DNA of 8,455 bases from the NCBI GenBank assembly GCA_046765875.1, contig JBKPSJ010000188.1:1-8455 (forward strand), in the 5' to 3' direction. Made by a program: the position numbers and the translations under genes. The notes beneath the pieces are model-generated. The model worked only from the letters and a program-made list of their open reading frames with translations, was not told the DNA's origin and searched no databases. Positions 5,492 to 8,455 of the stretch are shown here, one piece after another. Position 1 is the first letter of the stretch, and each line of letters starts with the position of its first letter. This stretch comes from DASRHY01 sp046765875 (lineage in GTDB: Bacteria; Actinomycetota; Actinomycetes; Propionibacteriales; Kribbellaceae).

Positions 5492-7362
5492 TGTGTGTAG
5501 TCCTCGACTGCCCGCGCCGCCTCCGCGAGCCGTCGATGCGCCTCCGGATCGACCGGGTGCGCATCCAGCAGGACGAAGTAGCGAGACATCTCGGCGTCCA
5601 TCAGCGCCCGGACCCGGTGTTCGAGGTCAAGACGCGCCTTCTCGGCAAGCGTACGCACTGCCTGGTCACCGAAGACCGCCTCGAGCAGTTTCTGGCCCAC
5701 CACGGCGGTCCCGGCGCCCACTCCGATCTCGCCACCCGTCGGGATCCCCGCAGTAGCCGCGAACACCACGGTCATCAGCGCGATGCCCAGACCGTTGGCG
5801 CCGGTCGCTAGCATCCGCGCGGCCGACTTCTTGCCGGCCGCCTCCCGGCGTACCAGCTCCAGTACGTAGCCCTGCCATTCGCGGATCGTACGAGCGGACC
5901 TGGTGCTGAAGGTCTTCGAGGACCGGCCGATGTCGCGGTCCGCGGAGGCCAGCAACTGCCGGCCCGCGGTGGTCGACTGCCACGACTCCTCGGCCTGTTC
6001 GGCGGCAGCCTCGGCATACTCGCGGAAGAGCGCCTCCATGCCGGACTCGATCGCCATCGCGAGCTCGTGCTCGGTCTGCTGCGGCCGGCCCCGCACCGTG
6101 TTGCGGACCCAGTCGCGCGTCCGCCCGGTCCGGGACTGCAGCGCACGCATCAGCTCACCGGTCCCGATGAACTCGGTCCAGCGGGCCAGCACCTCGCCAC
6201 GCAGCAACGTACCGTCCTGGGCCGCGGCGCCGATGTCCTTACAGGCCTCCTCGTAAGACGCCTCCACCGATCTGCGCAAGTCTGCCGAGGCGTCGGCCTG
6301 GGCCTTGACCGCGGCCGTCACGGGGTTGGTACGCCGGGTCATCTGGCGGACCGCACCTTCGATGGTCCGGCGTACCACGGTCGCACTGGCGGCCGAATCC
6401 GAGGCGAGCCTGGTGAGCCAGCCGTAGATCAGTTCGACGACATCCTTCGGAAGGATGCCGCGGTCGTCGACCTCGGTCTCGGGAATCGAGAACAGCGGAG
6501 AGTCGCCGAGGCCGCGGTCGAGCAGCATGTGGGCGAGGTGGCCGGTCACGTCGTCGAGCGACTGCGGATTGCATCGGTCAAGTACTACGGAGACCGCTGT
6601 GCTTCGCTCCGCGGCGTCCACCAGGAAGTCCCACGGCACGGCATCGGCGTACCGGGCGGCCGTGGTGACGAACAACCACAGGTCGGCCGCGGCGAGCAAC
6701 TGCGCGGCAAGATCACGGTTGGCCTCGACGACGGAGTCGACGTCTGGTGCGTCCAGGATCGCGAGACCTGAAGGAACGGTGTCCCTGGCAACGAGTCGAA
6801 GCGAGCCCGGGTCCATGCCGCCCGGCGTCGTGCCGGTCGATCGCGGCAGGCTCGGCAGGATCCGATGCCCGGTGAACCACTGCTTGTCCGCCGGGTTGTG
6901 CACCAGTACCGGCGAACGAGTAGTCGGCCGCAGTACGCCAGGCTCAGTGACTACGTCGCCGACGAGCGAGTTCACCAACGTCGATTTGCCGGCTCCTGTC
7001 GAACCGCCGACGACCGCGAGCACCGGCGCCTCGATCTGCACAAGTCGCGGAAGGATGTAGTCGTCCAGTTGGTCGAGCATCGACCGAACCTGCTTGCGCG
7101 CCTCGTCCGCGCCGACCAGGTCCAGCGGCAGGCTGAGGCTTGCGTTCGCCAGCGACTCGCGGAACCGCATCAGCGCGGTGATCAGCGCGACCGCGACCGG
7201 GTCCGAGGGCAGCGGCGGTGCCGACGGGTCCCGCGTCGCGACGGTCCCGGGCACGCCGGGATACCGGCCCGGCTCCAGCCGGTCCGTACCGAGGTCGAGC
7301 GGCGTTTCGCTCACCTTCTCACCCACGGTTTCACCCACGGTCTCACCCACGGAGCCACCCAC
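5488..7362 (-). CDS. Dynamin-like P-loop GTPase, first of a tandem pair
   Basis: This protein of up to 624 residues belongs to the dynamin/YfjP-type GTPases. Residues 1-50 are a low-complexity leader with Val-Gly-Glu-Thr repeats. The G domain has Walker A GGSTGAGKST (119-128), a switch with RPTTRSP (145-151) and G3 DAPD (204-207). The expected G4 (NKxD or TKxD) is replaced by LDRC (261-264) after a VSVV strand, so guanine specificity may be weakened. A long helical region (about 320-510) follows, then a hydrophobic, Gly/Ala-rich stretch at about 522-555 that could insert into the membrane, and a C-terminal helix to residue 624. The GTG at 7362 is the most upstream possible start, but it lies within a repeat that offers further in-frame GTGs (7350, 7338, 7326, 7314). 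No strong ribosome-binding site marks one, so the true N-terminus is uncertain. The gene overlaps its partner by 4 bases and follows the PrsW gene by 102 bases. Exact function is unknown. Confidence 0.83.
   Translation of the reverse strand: MGGSVGETVGETVGEKVSETPLDLGTDRLEPGRYPGVPGTVATRDPSAPPLPSDPVAVALITALMRFRESLANASLSLPLDLVGADEARKQVRSMLDQLDDYILPRLVQIEAPVLAVVGGSTGAGKSTLVNSLVGDVVTEPGVLRPTTRSPVLVHNPADKQWFTGHRILPSLPRSTGTTPGGMDPGSLRLVARDTVPSGLAILDAPDVDSVVEANRDLAAQLLAAADLWLFVTTAARYADAVPWDFLVDAAERSTAVSVVLDRCNPQSLDDVTGHLAHMLLDRGLGDSPLFSIPETEVDDRGILPKDVVELIYGWLTRLASDSAASATVVRRTIEGAVRQMTRRTNPVTAAVKAQADASADLRRSVEASYEEACKDIGAAAQDGTLLRGEVLARWTEFIGTGELMRALQSRTGRTRDWVRNTVRGRPQQTEHELAMAIESGMEALFREYAEAAAEQAEESWQSTTAGRQLLASADRDIGRSSKTFSTRSARTIREWQGYVLELVRREAAGKKSAARMLATGANGLGIALMTVVFAATAGIPTGGEIGVGAGTAVVGQKLLEAVFGDQAVRTLAEKARLDLEHRVRALMDAEMSRYFVLLDAHPVDPEAHRRLAEAARAVEDYTQ
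5501..5505 (-). promoter_or_regulatory. Shine-Dalgarno of the second GTPase within the first GTPase gene
   Basis: GAGGA on the minus strand sits 9 bases upstream of the ATG at 5491, near the 3' end of the preceding gene. The ATG shares bases with that gene's TGA stop (ATGA, 5488-5491). This arrangement indicates coupled translation and fixes the start of the downstream protein. Confidence 0.7.
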
Positions 7363-7367
7363 GGAGA
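7320..7367 (-). repeat. 12-bp tandem repeat spanning the start of the first GTPase gene
   Basis: There are four tandem 12-base units (starting 7320, 7332, 7344 and 7356 in plus coordinates), all sharing the exact core CACCCACGG. On the coding strand the core reads CCGTGGGTG, so each unit supplies an in-frame GTG. The units encode the Val-Gly-Glu-Thr motif. The array extends 5 bases upstream of the most upstream start codon. Confidence 0.85.
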
Positions 7368-7464
7368 TACCGATGGCTACCGCACACGAGCACAGCCTGC
7401 CCGTTGTCTTGGTGCGGAAGCAAAGACATCGTCATCCCGGGGCGGTCGGACTTGCTCTCGGACA
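7363..7464 (-). other. Intergenic gap between the PrsW and GTPase genes
   Basis: This 102-base gap has no clear promoter. A 6-base stem (AAGACA at 7423-7428 with TGTCTT at 7405-7410, 12-base loop) is present but has no T-run after it, so it is a poor terminator. A short minus-strand reading frame starting with an ATG near 7436 runs only about 30 codons before stopping and looks accidental. Co-transcription from the PrsW gene is possible. Confidence 0.4.
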
Positions 7465-8455
7465 CTAGCGTGACGGTGGGTACGGACCGTACCCCGGCCC
7501 GGGCGGTCCGTATCCGGTCGGGCCTGCAGGCGTACCGACGGATGGTGCTGCGTACGCCGGCATCGGCGGGAACGGCACCCCCGGACGCCGCTGGCGGAGC
7601 TCGTCGAGAAGCTGCTTCTCGGTCTGCAACGCGTCCCCGCCGATGACCTGCCGGACGATCTTGTCACGCAGATAGGCCAACTCGGTCGCCGTGCGCTGGA
7701 AGTACTTCGCCGCGGCCTCTCCGTCGGGTCCGGTGCGCTTTGCGTGTTGCCGCAACGCCCGCCGGCCACGCAGCGTAGCTACGAATGGGACGTCGTGCGG
7801 GAGGATCCAGCCGAACCGTACGTAGTCGTACAACCGGGAAGCGATCATCTGAGACTCCCGAGAGCGCATCACCAGCGCGAAGACCACCATTCCGATGAAC
7901 ACCGGCACCATGAGCAGCAGGTAGAACAGCAGGAACCCACCCGGCGGCAGCAGGGTGGCGAACCCGTTCCACAGCGAATGTGCCAACACCGCACATAAGT
8001 ATCCAGTGATGGGCGCGAGGAAGCGTACGAGTGTGCTCCGATGCCGTACCGCGATGCCGATACCTATCGCCGTGAACGACGTGAACAGAGGATGCGCGAA
8101 CGGCGAGATCACGCAGCGCAGGATGAACAGCGCCAGCGAACTCCGCAGCCCCTCCTGGTCACCGCCCGCCTCGGCGGCCGCCTGGTAGATCCGGCCGATG
8201 TACAGCACGTTCTCGGTGAACGCGAACCCGATGCCGACCATCCCGGCGTACACGAGTCCGTCGATGATCCCGTCGAACTCCTTGCGGCGTACCAGCGCCA
8301 GCAACAGGATCACCATGCCCTTGGCGAACTCTTCAACCGGCGGCGCGACGAACACCGCGGCCCGCGCACCGCCACCCCTGGTCTCGCCGAGCAGATGGGC
8401 TGCCTCGGTGTTGATGAACAACGCAACCAGCGTCGCGATGAACGCACCCCAGCAG
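7465..8455 (-). CDS. PrsW-family intramembrane metalloprotease (5' end cut by window edge)
   Basis: This membrane protein of the PrsW/M82 family is partial: the frame stays open to base 8455, with a hydrophobic segment (WGAFIATLVALFINT) before the TTG at 8421, so that TTG is not the true start. Counting from that TTG as residue 1, the family motifs are PVEEFAK (28-34, EExxK), FTENVLYI (68-75), HPLFTSF (110-116) and HSLWNG (148-153). The conserved Glu and His residues are those thought to bind the metal. Hydrophobic segments lie at about 22-44, 53-79, 95-125, 136-157 and 162-184. The family's best-studied member cleaves an anti-sigma factor in Bacillus subtilis; the substrate here is unknown. 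After the membrane domain comes a cytoplasmic part of about 130 residues: a charged helical region (190-280) and a Pro/Gly/Tyr-rich end (281-318). It is the first visible gene of the leftward cluster. No anti-sigma factor gene is in view. Confidence 0.88.
   Translation of the reverse strand, partial: CWGAFIATLVALFINTEAAHLLGETRGGGARAAVFVAPPVEEFAKGMVILLLALVRRKEFDGIIDGLVYAGMVGIGFAFTENVLYIGRIYQAAAEAGGDQEGLRSSLALFILRCVISPFAHPLFTSFTAIGIGIAVRHRSTLVRFLAPITGYLCAVLAHSLWNGFATLLPPGGFLLFYLLLMVPVFIGMVVFALVMRSRESQMIASRLYDYVRFGWILPHDVPFVATLRGRRALRQHAKRTGPDGEAAAKYFQRTATELAYLRDKIVRQVIGGDALQTEKQLLDELRQRRPGVPFPPMPAYAAPSVGTPAGPTGYGPPGPGYGPYPPSR
7481..7512 (-). other. GC-rich inverted repeat at the 3' end of the PrsW gene
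   Basis: TACGGACCG (7481-7489) and CGGTCCGTA (7504-7512) are exact reverse complements; an inner CCC/GGG pair could extend the stem. The structure lies inside the coding sequence for the Tyr-Gly-Pro-rich tail, 13 bases before the stop. No T-run follows. It could be a U-less terminator or RNA stabiliser, or simply reflect the repeated Tyr-Gly-Pro codons. Confidence 0.35.

Noticed and set aside
6067..6771. A 234-codon plus-strand open frame
   Set aside because: Antisense to the first GTPase, whose own frame has clear GTPase motifs; the translation shows no family features.

Overview
The window looks like chromosomal DNA from a high-GC actinobacterium. The coding sequence is GC-rich, GTG and TTG starts occur, and a second-type SSB gene lies directly upstream of an ABC-F gene of the EttA type. 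That last order is also found in mycobacteria (SSBb next to the EttA homologue). Codon flavour and gene content would suit the Propionibacteriales (Kribbella or Nocardioides relatives), but this placement is inference from general familiarity and was not tested.

Layout: one gene reads rightward, pobA (1-1182), a flavin-dependent 4-hydroxybenzoate 3-hydroxylase for aromatic catabolism. Everything else is on the minus strand. In transcription order from the right edge these are: a PrsW-family intramembrane metalloprotease cut by the window end (8455-7465); two tandem GTPases with hydrophobic segments that share a 4-base ATGA overlap (7362-5488 and 5491-3833); a 252-residue single-stranded DNA-binding protein (3712-2954); and ettA (2851-1169), the translational throttle ATPase. 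The stops of ettA and pobA overlap by 14 bases, tail to tail. There is no gene-free stretch above 300 bases. The three intergenic gaps are 102, 120 and 102 bases.

The two GTPases are almost certainly co-translated and look like a bacterial dynamin-like or YfjP-like membrane-associated pair. The upstream partner has a degenerate G4 motif, while the downstream partner keeps a recognisable G1-G5 set and two membrane segments. The SSB ends in a basic tail and not the usual acidic tip, so it is probably a specialised paralogue and not the main replication SSB.

The 120-base gap upstream of ssb is the richest regulatory stretch. It holds an exact TTGTCCACA (the actinobacterial DnaA-box consensus) and an 8-base inverted repeat whose downstream arm covers the ssb Shine-Dalgarno sequence. 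A perfect 10-base hairpin separates ssb from ettA. Two in-frame 12-base tandem repeats occur in coding sequence, one in the SSB tail and one running through the start codon of the first GTPase. I found no mobile element, CRISPR, tRNA or rRNA.
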